Shown here one piece after another: positions 1 to 11,425 of a stretch of DNA of 64,000 bases. Position numbers and translations under genes: made by a program. The number at the start of each line of letters is the position of its first letter. Positions within the stretch are counted from its first letter, which is position 1. A model generated the notes under the pieces. The model ran no database searches and was not told where the DNA came from. It saw nothing but the letters and a program-made list of their open reading frames with translations. The DNA comes from Eucommia ulmoides (lineage: Eukaryota; Streptophyta; Magnoliopsida; Garryales; Eucommiaceae). The DNA lies in the NCBI GenBank assembly GCA_016647705.1, contig CM028330.1, positions 52,936,897 through 53,000,896 on the forward strand, in the 5' to 3' direction.

Positions 1-123
1 GGATATTCTTCCCGTAAGGGATGTGGATTTTTTTTCCGTAAGGGATATGGATATTCTTCCCGTAAGGGATGTGAATTTTCTTCCTGTAAGGGATGTGAAT
101 TTTTTTCCCGTAAGGGATGTGGA
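1..123 (+). repeat. 24-bp tandem repeat inside the LTR (left copy)
   Basis: About five copies of a unit built around CCCGTAAGGGATGTGGAT, separated by T-rich spacers (ATTCTT or TTTTTT). The same repeat occurs at 10235-10382 in the right LTR and in looser form at 5150-5400 in the nested solo LTR. TAAGGG and CCCGTAAGGG give each unit a short partial inverted repeat. Confidence 0.85.
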
Positions 124-837
124 TTGACTCATCAGGGAATGCAAACCCTGCAGGTGGTACGGTACTATTGCAATTCCCGATCGTGAGGTGAAAACGATCC
201 TATGGCTAGTCGAAGGGTGGTGTGGTATTTTGTCGTATACGGTGAACCGGTTAGATAAATTTATATATATTAGTTTACACTGGATTGGTGCATCCATACA
301 TATATAGGTGTATTTATTATTCTATTTGATTTTCACTACTTGGACGGAATGTTATAAATATATGAGTTTATTTCTGTGATGACAGGAAAACCGAGTTTCC
401 GTGTGGTATGTGAATTTTTATATTATTCTGTGACTTGTGGTATTTTAATTTTATACTTGATCCATACAAAAATATTTTTTTATTACGAAGACAGTACACT
501 GATAAAATTTTTGATTTCAGGTACCGCAGCTAGGATTCGGTCCCCTACTAGCACTAGGTAGAGTCCAATGATAGTGTTGTTTGGGAGTGGGCCGTCTGAG
601 GCGAACCTGTGGGTGGTTCAGTTTTATTATTTTGCTGATATTATTTTGTCATACATATATTCGGGGACGGATGTGTCCCAATTGGGAAGAGTTGTGTGAT
701 TTGTATACCTGTATATGTTAGTGTGTATATATATATATATATATATATGTTGTTTTCTGGTTGGTTGGTCGTTCAGGGGGTGCCATGTCGACGTCATGTC
801 GGCCCCGGGTAACGGGTGTCCGAGGTGGGGTGTGACA
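1..837 (+). repeat. Left (5') LTR of the gypsy element, partial
   Basis: This stretch aligns with about 10256-11079 of the right LTR and ends in the same TGTGACA at 831-837, directly before the primer-binding site. About 1.75 kb of its start lies outside the window. Over roughly 300 aligned bases I count 11-12 substitutions against the right LTR (about 4 percent), many of them G/A or C/T. A short TA-repeat around 729-748 differs in length between the two. Confidence 0.9.
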
Positions 838-840
838 ATT

Positions 841-855
841 TGTGATATCAGAGCC
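841..855 (+). other. Primer-binding site (initiator Met-tRNA type)
   Basis: TGTGATATCAGAGCC begins three bases after the LTR end. It resembles TGGTATCAGAGC, complementary to the 3' end of plant initiator tRNA-Met and used by most plant gypsy and copia elements. It has one or two mismatches from that form. Confidence 0.75.
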
Positions 856-1071
856 TAGATTATAGGTTCTGTAGACTTGTCAGTTGTCGTGTCAGTAGAG
901 GACCATGAGATAGAAAGACATGCCAGTCATCTAGTCGGTAAGGGACTTTGAGATAGGATGTCGGTTGGTGATTTAGGCACTCGCGTGGTAGTTATTTAAG
1001 TAAATTAATTACTGTCATTTCCTGGTTGGCCTAGTTGGTTGTTGAGTTGAATTCTATTGTAGATAATAGGT

Positions 1072-2627
1072 ATGGAACGTAGAAACGAGAGCTCTGGGAG
1101 CGTGGGACTCCAGAGGCAAGTGGAACCTCAGGAACAGGGTGATAGGGTGCAAGGGAGCTTGGATGTTGTTGAAAGAATTTTGCAGGCTACTGCCTAGTTG
1201 ACAGAGCTGCAAGCGAAAGTCATGGAATGTCAAAAGGCCCAAACTGATACTGCTACATCCTAGGCAATACGTTTGAAGAGATTTAGGGAGTTGGACCCTC
1301 TGATTTTCACCGGAACGACGAGTCCAACTGATGCTGAGAATTGAATTAGAGGCGTGGGTCACGTATTCGAGGCTATGGGGATTACTGACGATAGTCGAGT
1401 TCCCCTTGCCACTTTTCAATTGAAGGAAGAGGCCGAGCATTGGTGGGAAGAAATGAAGAGATTAATTACCGGTATTGGCGAGAAGATTACATGGGATCGT
1501 TTTATTGAAATGTTCAATGAAAAATATTTCCCCGAGTCTTATCGATTCTAAATAGAGGAGGAATTTATAGTGTTGAAACAGGGGAAGCTGACAGTTCAAC
1601 AATACGAAGTTAAATTTGATGCTTTATCCCGTTTTGCCCCAGATATGGTAAAAACGGAAGAGGCAAAATGCAGACGTTTCCAAAAGGGACTTCAATTAGA
1701 GATTCGTTCTAGGTTGACAAGCAGGCAGATTAAGAGTTACGTGGAGTTGGTGAATACGGCAAAACTAGTAGAGAGGGATGTTCAAGAAGCCGCCGAGAGT
1801 CATGAGCAGTACAAAAAGAACATATTTGAGTCGCCCAACAAATTTTCAGGTGGTACTTCTTGGGGGGCAGTATTTCGACCGCCAGTTGCTCGGGCCCCAT
1901 CGTTTGGCCAATCTGTTAGGAGTCGTGGTCCCGACAATCATACTCTGGGCGACAGCCGAGTGTATCTAAATCAAGTGTTGGTCCGCAGAGGCAGGGAATG
2001 AATCAACCGTCTAGTCGAGCTGGGGTAGTTAGATGTTATCAATGTGGATCATCGGATCACTTCGCCAGAGACTGTCCCATGGGAGGACCAATATGTTTTC
2101 GTTGTCATGAGCCGGGTCATATATCTACGAATTGTTCAACAAAATCTGCTTCTACATCTGTACCTTCTGCGAGCAGTATGGGTAGTGTTGGTCCTAGTAT
2201 TGTCCAGGGGCGTGGCAGAGGATCTGCTGGTAGACCTTCGACGCGAGGCCGTGTATTTGCTACTACTCGACAGGATTCCCAGGCTACTCCAAACGTGGTC
2301 ACAGGTATCATGTTTTTATATGATAGAGATACTCACGTACTTATTGATCCTGGTTCTACTCATTCATTTGTTTCGACAATTTTTATGATGCATGTAGGCA
2401 AGTTTTCCATTTCTTTATCATATAATATTGTTATCTGTACTCCGGTGGGTGAGTCGGTATGGATAGATAGTGTGTATAAAGACAGTCCACTTCGGATCGG
2501 TGATAGGGAATTATTAGCAGATCTATTACCCCTGAATATTCACGATTTCGATGTGATACTGGGTATGGATTTGTTATCTGGATATCATGCCATGGTGGAT
2601 TGTTTCAAGAAGGAGGTGATCTTTTGA
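1072..2627 (+). pseudogene. gag: gag and protease region of the gypsy element, broken
   Basis: An ATG at 1072 opens a frame that continues through in-frame stops at 1195, 1261, 1342 and 1549 to about 1970, where a shift of frame is needed to reach 1971-2627. The gag core matches the plant retrotransposon gag domain (WWEE, FNEKYFPES). Two CCHC zinc knuckles follow: CYQCGSSDHFARDC and CFRCHEPGHISTNC, which bind RNA. The protease region has an aspartyl-type loop, LIDPGSTHSF, close to the usual D-[ST]-G form but with a Pro before the Gly. The stop at 2625 ends this frame. Every gag stop can be explained by one C-to-T or G-to-A change from CAG, CAA or TGG. Confidence 0.88.
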
Positions 2628-3238
2628 GTCTCATGCGAGTCGAAGTTTGTATTTTTGAGAGACAGAATTATCACCCTTGTCAGTTTGATTGCAGCCCTAG
2701 AAGCCAAGAAATTATTGAATAAAGGATGTCAGGGGTACCTTACACACGTGTTTGACACCAATCAAAAAGAAGTTCAGATGACGGATATTCCGGTGGTCAT
2801 AGATTTTTCCAACGTGTTTCCGGATGAATTGTCAGGGTTTCCAGTAGATAGGGAGATAGGATTCACTATCGAGATGTTTCCAGGAACTGCTCCTATATCG
2901 ATTCCACCCTATCGTATGGCGCCTACCGAGTTGAAGGAATTGAAGGTGCAGTTGCAAGATTTGTTAGACCGTGGATTTATTAAACCCAGTGTTTTCCCAT
3001 GGGGAGCCCGCATGTTGTTTGTGAAGAAGAAAGATGGCACGTTGAGAATGTGTATCGATTATCGGCAACTGAATAGGGTGACAGTTCGTAACAAATATCC
3101 GTTGCCTAGAATTGATGATTTGTTCGACCAGCTCTAGAAGGCTAAAGTGTTTTCCAAGATAGATCTTCGATCAGGGTATCACCAATTGAAAGTCAGAGAT
3201 AGTGACATGGCAAAAATGGCGTTCCGTACGAGATATAG
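2628..3238 (+). pseudogene. pol: pol, N-terminal reverse transcriptase part (before the nested LTR)
   Basis: The frame is the same as the preceding protease. It encodes the linker and the start of reverse transcriptase, with family motifs such as [31 protein letters not shown] and [14 protein letters not shown], then the [10 protein letters not shown] box. A TAG at 3135 interrupts it. It stops abruptly at 3238, where the solo LTR begins. Coding resumes in the same frame at 6065 once one copy of the TATAG duplication is disregarded, which shows the LTR is a secondary insertion. Confidence 0.88.
3234..3238 (+). repeat. Target-site duplication, left copy (TATAG)
   Basis: TATAG lies directly before the solo LTR start (TGTAAGACC) and is repeated exactly at 6060-6064 directly after its end (GTGTGACA). 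Five bases is the size expected for gypsy integration. Confidence 0.93.
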
Positions 3239-6059
3239 TGTAAGACCTCAATCGTAGCATGTACGTCATTTTAGTTGCATTTTAGAGTAACTGAGAAAAT
3301 TCGGGATAAAATTGGGTCAATAAAAATTTAAATTAAAAATCTAGGGGTCAATTCGTAAATTTAGAAACATTAAATCCAAACTTTGGAGGGTAAAATTGAC
3401 ATTTAACTTTTAATTGAAACTTAAAGGGGTGAAATTGCAAATCTTAGAAACTTTTAAAAATTGAAATTTGATTAAAATTAAGATTTAAAGGAAGTTGGGG
3501 GAGGAAAGAGTAATTAATTAAAAAGTTTATTACATATATATATATATACCTATGTGTTCGGACGTGCAAACCACCGGCAAGAAATGGAGAGAGTAGCGAC
3601 GTGGCACGCCTAGATGAATTGAACCCACTATGTACATGCAATATATAGATCTTCATGCGTGTGTACTGAACAAAAAAATCTCATCAGATCTGAAATTACA
3701 AAGGAAATCAGGAAATAGAGAGAGAAAATTCGACGGTGGTGGGTTTCGGATCGCAGCCGTTGCTCCGGCGGAGGTGCGGTGTGTGTGTTGTTCGATCGCC
3801 ATTGTGGGGTCGTTGTTGGTCCGATGGGGGTGTCGTCCCCGCCATTCCGTTTGGGTAAGTGGAGTGTGTGTGTGTGTTGACTGTAAACTAAGAACAAGAA
3901 ACAGAGGAGAGAGAGAGAGAGGTCGGCAGTGGGCTCCGGTTGTGCGTGTGTGTGTCCGTCCGACCAGCCGGTGGTGTGTGTGTGTCGCCGGTGAAGTAAG
4001 CGTTGTTCGGACGACCGTCGTTCAGAGAGTGGGTGTATAGCTGTGTGCATGTGTGTGTCGGGTCGTGGGTGCTCTGTTTTCCGGCAGTGTACGTGGGTGT
4101 ATGTGTTTCGGAGTGTGTGGGCGTGTGGTTCAAACGTGTGTGTGTGTTCGTCGACTTCGTGTATGTATTGGGTGGTCGGCCGGGGGTCATGGGTCGCCGT
4201 GGCGGGGTGTGTCTGGCCGTCGATTTTTGGTGGGTAGGTATACCGTTCGGTTTTCAGGTGGGTGTATGTGTGTGTCGGTTTTGTTCGGTCGGCGGCTGTG
4301 TGGGTCTCCGTTTTGGTCCGACAGAGCAGCTGTTGGATGTGTGAGGGTGGTTGCCGACGGGTGGTGCGTGGCCGGCCGGCAGAAACCAAAACAAAAAAAA
4401 AAAAAAAAAAAAAAAAAGAAAAGAAGAAGAAGAAGAAGGCAAAAAGAAAAAAAAGAAAAGGGAATTACACAAACCACCCCACTGAAAAATCAAAAACCCA
4501 TCTCGTGGTCGCCAAACGATTCAGAAACAGGTGAAATTTCAATCGATTAATAATTTTCGTTAAATTAAATTTTATTTAGCGTTACAAATCCCAAAATCGT
4601 AACAATTTCCTAACGATTAATTAATTTTAATTACGTGGTACATAAAATAGTAACGATTTGGAACATAGAGTCTGCATTGCATGATTCAGATGTTTAAGAT
4701 AAGGTATTAATTTAGGTTCTGTTGCTATTAGGCTCGCAGGCACCGGTGTCCCGATAGGGTATGGTCAGTGAAAGTTTTGGAGAGCGGTTAACGAGGTGAG
4801 TGTACTGTCTTCTTACCAAACTATTTTCTATATATATGATGACATATGTGCTTACTTACACTGTACGATTTCATAAAAGATATGGTTCAAGCAGGTTTTT
4901 GGGGTGAGTTAGTAAAAAAAATGAATTTCCAGGAGGGGGTGTCGGTTTCTAAAAAGAAGGATACAAAAAATAATTTTTGTTGGATATGGCTGGTTTTGGA
5001 AAGAGAGTGGAAAATATATGATTCTCTAAAAATGTTTGGTTTTCTAAAAACAAAGGTGGAAAAACTGGTTCTTTTACTGAAATTGGTGGTACTTTTAAAA
5101 AGGAGAGGGAAAAACGCGATTTTGAAAATTCTCCCCAAAAAGGGGTGTGGTTTATATTCTTCCCATAAGGGTTGTGGATTTTTGACGATATGAAGTGAAA
5201 ATATATTTCTTCCCATAAAGGATGTGGATTTTTAACTATATTGATGATTTTGACGATGCCATAGTTGTTCTCCCCGCAAGGGGTGTGGTTTCTCCCCAAA
5301 ATGGGTGTGAATTTTATTTTTTCCCGTAAGGGGTGTGGATTCTTTCCATGGGATGTGGATAGTTATATTTTTCTCCAAAAAGGGGTGTGGATATTTCGTA
5401 GGAAGGTATTCCTACGAATGTTACGGTACCGTTGCAACTCCCGATCGTAAGGTTAAAACGATCATTATGGCTAGCCTGTGTGTGTTGTGGTGGAGTGGTG
5501 GTTTGAGATGTGTGTTTGAGATGTGATGTTTTACTTCTGTTGGGTGATTTATTATTTATTATGATGATTGGTATTATTTTACTAGATGGATTGGAATGGA
5601 ACTTATATTTATTGTTTTATTTTAACTGCTTATATTATGAAGAATTTTACTAGTTACGTGTTGATTTTATACTCAACGCTTGATCTATGTAGATGTTATA
5701 GAATGATTTATTATTACAAAATATTTTTACTAAGAAGGCAGTACACTCGCAGGTAAAATAGTTAGGAGTCGGTCGGTTCCCTACTGGCGCTAGATAGAGT
5801 TATGCGGATCACGCGAAGGAGTCATTTGAAGAAAATTTTGGAGATGAGATATCAGGAATGAAATCTAGTGAGGTTCAGGGGATTTGTTTGATTGTATTTG
5901 TGTTCGGGACAGTGTATCCCTATCAGAAGGGACTATTATATGTGTTGTATAGATTTACACTTTTGTTATTGACATATTGAGGTTGGCTAGTCAGTTGGGA
6001 GGTGTCATGACTACGTCACGCCGGCCCCACATGACGAGTGTCCGGAGTGGGGTGTGACA
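3239..6059 (+). mobile_element. Nested solo LTR of the same gypsy family
   Basis: It starts TGTAAGACC and ends GTGTGACA like the host LTR, and shares internal blocks (CATGTACGTCATTTTAG, the 24-bp repeat region, the GATCGTAAGG block). Length is 2821 bp against 2570 bp for the host's right LTR. No internal region, PBS or gene accompanies it and exact 5-bp duplications flank it, so it is a solo LTR left by LTR-LTR recombination. It contains a GT-rich region (about 3780-4340) and a poly-A/purine stretch (about 4391-4460). The many open frames there are low-complexity and not genes. Confidence 0.93.
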
Positions 6060-6064
6060 TATAG

Positions 6065-8466
6065 ACACTATGAATTTCTAGTTATACCCTTCGGATTGAC
6101 AAATGCCCATGCTGCTTTCATGGACTTGATGAATCGGATTTTCCAACCTTATCTGGATTAATTTATTATCGTATTCATTGACGATATATTGATCTATTCC
6201 CAAAGTAGAGAAGAGCATGCATAGTATCTTCAGATTATGTTGCAGACGTTGCGGGAGAAGCGGTTGTATGCGAAATCCAGTAAATGTGAATTTTGGTTAG
6301 ATCATGTGGTATTTTTGGGGCATGTTATTTCAGGAGATGGTATTCAGGTGGACCCAAAGAAAGTTGAAGTTGTTGTCCAATGGGAAAGACCAAAGAATGT
6401 GACTGAAATTCGAAACTTTTTAGGATTAGCAGGGTACTATTGTCAGTTTGTGCAGGGATTTTCTGTTATAGCTGCCCCATTGACCCGTTGACCCACAAAG
6501 AATCCAAATTTGAGTGGACCGACAAATGTGAGCAAAGTTTCCAAGTGCTGAAAAGAAGATTGATATCGGCGCCAATACTGTCCCTCTCGTCAGAAGGAGG
6601 TGGTTTCGTGATTTATAGCGACGCGTCACACCAACGGCTGGGATGTGTACTGATGCAACATGGTCACATAATCGCATATACATCTTGGCAATTGAAGAAC
6701 CATGAGCATAATAACCCAACGCACGATTTGGAATTAACAGCGATTGTGTTCGCCCTGAAGATTTGGAGGCACTATCTGTATGGCGAGACTTGTGAAATAT
6801 ACACAGACCACCAAAGTTTGAAATATTTGTTTACTCAAAAGGAGTTAAATCTAAGGCAGAGGCATTGGATAGAGTTGATTAAAGATTACGATTGCACCAT
6901 CTATTATCATCTAGGAAAGGCTAATGTTGTAGCAGATGCGTTGAGTCGAAAATCGACAGGTTTGATCGCACACATTCGGATAATTCAAACTAATTTGTAT
7001 GCCAAGTTGAGATCATTACGAGTTCAGTTAGTGGTTGGTCAGACGGCAGCATTGCTTGCGACATTGACTTTGAGGCCGATATTAATGGATCGTATTATTG
7101 AAGCACATAAGTCAGACATACAATTGGAGAGGATTCAAGATGAAGTAAAAAATGATCGCAGAGCTGATTATCATGTCAGGGATAGTGATGAAGCTTTGAT
7201 GGTTGGGAACAGACTCTGTGTGCCTGATGACATCAATTTGAAAAGAGATATCTTGGAGGAAGCGCATAGCTCCACATACGCGATGCATCTAGGCAGTACC
7301 AAAATGTATCGAGATTTGTGTGAGCATTATTGGTGGATCAGAATGAAATGAGAAATCGCAGAATTTGTTGCCAGGTATCTTGTTTGTTAGCAAGTGAAAA
7401 TTGAGCATCAACGTCCAAGTGGGTTGTTGCAACCTCTACCTATTCCAGAGTGGAAGTGAGAGTATATCACGATGGATTTCGTTTTGTGATTACCCCGTAC
7501 GCAAAAGGGACATAATTTCATCGGGGTGATCGTTGATAGACTTACAAAGTCCGCTCATTTTCTGGCTGTAAAGATGACGTATTCTCTTGAAAAGTATGCC
7601 CAGTTGTATATTGATAAGATCGTTAGGTTGCATGGCCTACCGGTTTCCATAATATCGGATAGAGATCCGAGATTTACTTCAAGGTTATGGCCGAGTCTCC
7701 AAACGTTGCATGACAATCAAAGCCTACAATTCAGACATTGGAGGATATGTTGAAGGGATGTGTTCTGGAATTTCCTGGTAATTGGGATGATCATTTACAT
7801 TTGATGGAATTCGCCTACAACAACATCTACCATTCGGCAATCGAGATGACCCCGTATGAAACTTCGTATGGTAGGAGATGCAGAAACCCAATCTGTTGGA
7901 CAGATGTGGGTGAATAAAAAATGTTGATGTCAAACATAGCCTAGATGACAGCAGACAAAGTGAAGGTGATTCGGAAAAAAATAAAAATTACTCAGAGTCG
8001 ACAAAAGAGTTATACAGATAAGCGCCGGCGGGAGTTAGAGTTCGAAGTAGGGGATCATGTGTTCTTGCGTATTTCTCCGTGGAAAGGCATAATGAGGTTC
8101 GGAAAGAAAGGGAAGTTGAGTTCAAGATATATCGGACCATATGAAATTCTAGATCAGGTTGGCACGACAGCGTATAAAGTTGCGTTACCGCCAGAGTTGT
8201 CTCGACTACACAACATTTTTCATGTATCGATGCTCCATAAATATGTGCCAGACCCTTCTCATGTGTTGACTTCACAGCCGATCGAATTGAAAGCAGATTT
8301 GACTTACGTTGAGGAGCCAATCCAAATCCTAAGCCGTAAAGACTAAGTGTTGCGAACGAAAATGATTCCATTAGTTAAAGTGTTGTGGTGCAGTCATGCA
8401 GTGGAAAAAGCAACGTGGGAGCGAGAAGACGAGATGATGAACAAATACCCGTATTTGTTCGATTAA
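6065..8466 (+). pseudogene. pol: pol, C-terminal part: RT palm, RNase H, integrase, chromodomain-like tail; broken
   Basis: Reverse transcriptase continues with PFGLTN and the catalytic FIDD motif near 6174-6187, then the FLGHVIS and FLGLAGYY boxes. A frameshift near 6490 leads to RNase H ([24 protein letters not shown]) and the zinc-binding/core integrase ([20 protein letters not shown]). In-frame stops lie at 6159, 6222, 7349, 7388, 7457 and 7487. Around 7700-7730 about twenty integrase codons are missing with another frameshift, and the position of the third catalytic residue (Glu) reads as Lys by eye. The last frame (7945-8466) covers the integrase C-terminal GPY region and a chromodomain-like end (LWCSHAVEKATWERE), with one more stop at 8344. 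It is inactive. Confidence 0.88.
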
Positions 8467-8496
8467 GGTAATAAAATTTCAGGATGAAATTTCTTT

Positions 8497-8509
8497 AGGA
8501 TGGAAGGGT
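8497..8509 (+). other. Polypurine tract
   Basis: AGGATGGAAGGGT, almost pure purine, sits immediately before the right LTR start. This is where plus-strand DNA synthesis is primed in LTR retrotransposons. Confidence 0.8.
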
Positions 8510-11079
8510 TGTAAGACCCGGATTTTAGCACGTACGTCATTTTAAAGCAATTGAAAAAATACGGAGTAAAATTGTGTTAATTTATATCCAAATTAAAAGT
8601 TTAGGGGTCAAATTATAAATTTAGAAAATATTTATTCTAAGCTTGGGATTCAAATTGTCATTCAAGTTATAAAATTAAAATTTTAAGGGTGAAATTATAA
8701 TTTAAGAAAATTATAAATGTGAATTGGGTTAAAAATGAAGATTCAAAGAAAGTTAGAGGGAGAATGGACTAATTAAACAAAAGATATGTGTAGGTGCCAT
8801 GAGCTCAGCCGGAGACAGGAAGGTGTGGGAGAGGGGCGACGTGGCGTGAAGAAAACCCAAAAATCAATCCACAAAAACCTATGCAATTTAATGATCCATA
8901 AAAAAATCTTGATCTCAAGCCTGAAAGAAGAAGAAAAATAAGAAATCTAGAGAGAGAGAGAGGGGTCGTCGAAGTATGGGTGTGTTATTCTGGTTGTTTG
9001 GATGATTCCATGTGCGTGGGTGCAGTTGGTTGTGTGTGCTCTGTTCTGTTCGTCATCGTTGGTGTATGGGTGTGGGTGATTGACGGTGGGTGTGTTCTTT
9101 TGTTCTGAACCGGCATGCAAGTGTGTATGTGTGTAGGAGTTTTGTTGACAGTGTGTGTGGGTGTGTGCTGTTGTATGTGGTGTATGTTCAGTTACCAGAG
9201 TGGGTAGAAATAGAGAGAAGTTCGCCAGTGGGAGTGATCGTCATGTTTTGGTGTTTCGTGGGTGTGTAGGTGTTGTGTTGTGGGGTGATTTGATCAGACT
9301 TGTAGGAAGGGGGGTTGTTGGTAGAATGGACTGCTGTGTAGGTGTGTTTTGGTCGTTGAGGTGGGGTGATGAAAGAGCCATCGGAGTTAGTGAAGAAAGA
9401 GAGAGAGAGTGACGGCTGGTCTGATTCGCAATTAGAAGCAGAAAGAGGAAGATGGTCGTTCGCCTAGGTGGTGGAGCATCAGAACGCAAAATAAAAAAAA
9501 GAAGGGGAGAGTATTCGCCTAGGCGGTGAGTCCTCGGCCTAGGCGTTGGCGCGTCAGTAAACCAAAAAGAGAAAAGAATAAACTTATTCGCCTCGGCAGT
9601 GGATCCTTCGCCGAGGCGGTGAGTACTGGAGTAGAAACTAATTTTTTTTAAGGAAAAAGGAAATCGACAACCGTTTCGGAACGGGTAACGTTTTTCGTAA
9701 AATTTTATGTTTGTTAAATTTAACTACTAGCATAAAAATTTCATAATCGGAATAATAAATTTTAGGACCGTTCGTATTACTAAAATTTATACAGTAAATT
9801 TTAACAAAGCGAAACATAGCCGAATGATAATTTTTCATAGTAAAATGTGGGGACGGGAAAGTTGTGAAACTTAGGGCCTGCATTGCATGATTAGGTTATT
9901 TTAAATAGATTATTAATTTAGACCATGTCACTATTAAGTTCGCAGGCACTGGAGTATCGGTAGAGGGTAGTCAGTAAAAGTTGATCGGAGCGGATAGTCA
10001 GGTGAGTGTACTGTCTTCTACGTAAATTACAAATTATATTTTCGTAGATATTATGGAAAATTGTGTTTATTTAAAAATGGACGAATTTGTAACTTATATG
10101 GATTAAACTGTTTTGGCTGTTTGTGGAAAAATGTTTTGTGGATTATGTTGGTTTTAAAAGGGTGGAAAATGATTGTGGATCGAGTCGTTTGTTTTTTAGG
10201 TGGAAATTGATGGTTGGTCCAATTATGACATAGTATGTTCTTCTTGTAAAGGATGTGGATATTCTTCCTGTAAGGGATGTGGATATTCTTCCCGTAAGGG
10301 ATGTAGATTTTTTTCCCGTAAGGGATGTAGATATTCTTCCCGTAAGGGATGTGAATTTTTTTCCCGTAAGGGATGTAGATTGACCCATCAGGGAATGCAA
10401 ACCCTGCGGGTGGTACAGTACCGTTGCAATTCCCGATCGTGAGGTGAAAACGATCCTATGGCTAGTCGGAGGGTGGTGTGGTATTTTGTCGTATACGGTG
10501 AACCGGTTAGATAAATTTATATATATATTAATTTACACTGGATTGGTGCATCCATACATATATAGGTGTATTTATTATTCTGGTTGATTTTCACTACTTG
10601 GACGAAATGTTATAAATAAATGAGTTTATTTCTGTGATGACAGGAAAACCAAGTTTCCGTGTGGTATGTGAATTTTTATATTATTCTGTGACATGTGGTA
10701 TTTTAATTTTATACTTGATCCATACAAAAATATTTTTTTATTATGAAGACAGTACACCGATAAAATTTTTGGTTTCAGGTACCACGGCTAGGAGTCGGTC
10801 CCCTACTGGCACTAGGTAGAGTCTAATGATAGTGTCGTTTGGGAGTGATCCGTCTGAGGCGAATCTGTGAGAGGTTTAGTTTTATTATTTTGCTGATATT
10901 ATTTTGTCGTACATATATTCAGGGACGGATGTGTCCCAGTTGGGAGGAGTTGTATGATTTATATGTCTGTATATGTTAGTATATATATATGTTATTTTCT
11001 GGTTGGTTAGTCGTTCAGGGAGTGTCATGTCGACGTCACGTCGGCCCCGGGTGACGGGTGTCCGGGGTGAGGTGTGACA
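8510..11079 (+). repeat. Right (3') LTR, complete, 2570 bp
   Basis: It runs from TGTAAGACCCGG to GAGGTGTGACA. Parts can be matched to the nested solo LTR and to the partial left LTR. It has a GT-rich block at about 9040-9420, a CGCCTAGGCGGT-type short repeat at about 9460-9630 and the 24-bp tandem repeats at 10235-10382. The flank after 11079 (TGCGA) should be the target duplication, but the left flank is outside the window and cannot be checked. Confidence 0.92.
10235..10382 (+). repeat. 24-bp tandem repeat inside the LTR (right copy)
   Basis: Six copies of a unit of about 24 bp (core CCCGTAAGGGATGT[AG]GAT) alternating with ATTCTT and TTTTTT spacers. It has one more visible copy than the left LTR segment. 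Confidence 0.85.
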
Positions 11080-11425
11080 TGCGAGCCCCTCGACGACTGC
11101 GAACCCCCTAACACCATTGCTCCGCTGCTGCTGGTGTTCAATGAGCCTGAGCCGGAGCCAACATAGAGGCCTTGAAATTCATGATCAGACCCTAGGGCTC
11201 TAATGCCATATAGAAAAAAATGAGGGAAAAAATTCTATATTCATTGATACAATTACAAGAGAGCAAATACCTTTAAATAGGAAAAGAATAACACATGGTG
11301 CTAACTCTAGAATCCATACAATGAATGGGTTTCCTAATTTATTCAAATCACTACTTTCCTAAATTATTCAAATCTCTAATCAATTAAATCCATACCAAAA
11401 CTAACCATAATTTACCGATAGCTAC
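11080..11425 (-). mobile_element. Truncated Ty1/copia element: start of internal region, PBS and part of the 5' LTR
   Basis: On the - strand TGGCATTAGAGCCC (about 11190-11205) is a degenerate initiator-Met PBS, preceded by the LTR end (…TTCTATA, the usual copia form being TTCTACA). The LTR-like sequence reads out to about 11425, where satellite begins. The internal part is cut at 11080 by the gypsy LTR. A short internal segment with ATGAATTTC follows the PBS but is too short to assign. Copia rather than another class is inferred from the LTR-PBS junction. Confidence 0.6.

Larger units (their letters stand above)
1..11079 (+). mobile_element. Ty3/gypsy LTR retrotransposon, chromovirus (Tekay/Del-like), defective, with nested solo LTR
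   Basis: The parts appear in gypsy order: LTR end, primer-binding site, gag with zinc knuckles, protease, reverse transcriptase, RNase H, integrase, chromodomain-like C-terminus, polypurine tract and right LTR. The left edge of the window cuts the left LTR. Integrase following RNase H identifies Ty3/gypsy rather than copia. The C-terminal segment after integrase and the large LTRs (about 2.6 kb) suggest the Tekay/Del chromovirus clade; that clade call is inference. The coding region has about twelve in-frame stops, at least three frameshifts and a deletion, so this copy cannot encode its own enzymes. A solo LTR of the same family (3239-6059) is inserted in the reverse transcriptase. Confidence 0.92.

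Noticed and set aside
1-123. Direct repeats of about 24 bp, at first sight like a CRISPR array
   Set aside because: Repeats and spacers are both short and nearly identical, the sequence recurs in the other LTRs of a plant retrotransposon, and no cas genes exist.
3628-4550. Long open frames on both strands (up to 253 codons)
   Set aside because: They lie in GT-rich/poly-A low-complexity DNA inside the solo LTR. The composition (Thr/His- or Val/Cys-rich) is unlike any domain.
9155-9489. Open frames in the 3' LTR
   Set aside because: GT-rich repeat in U3 of the LTR, no family resemblance.
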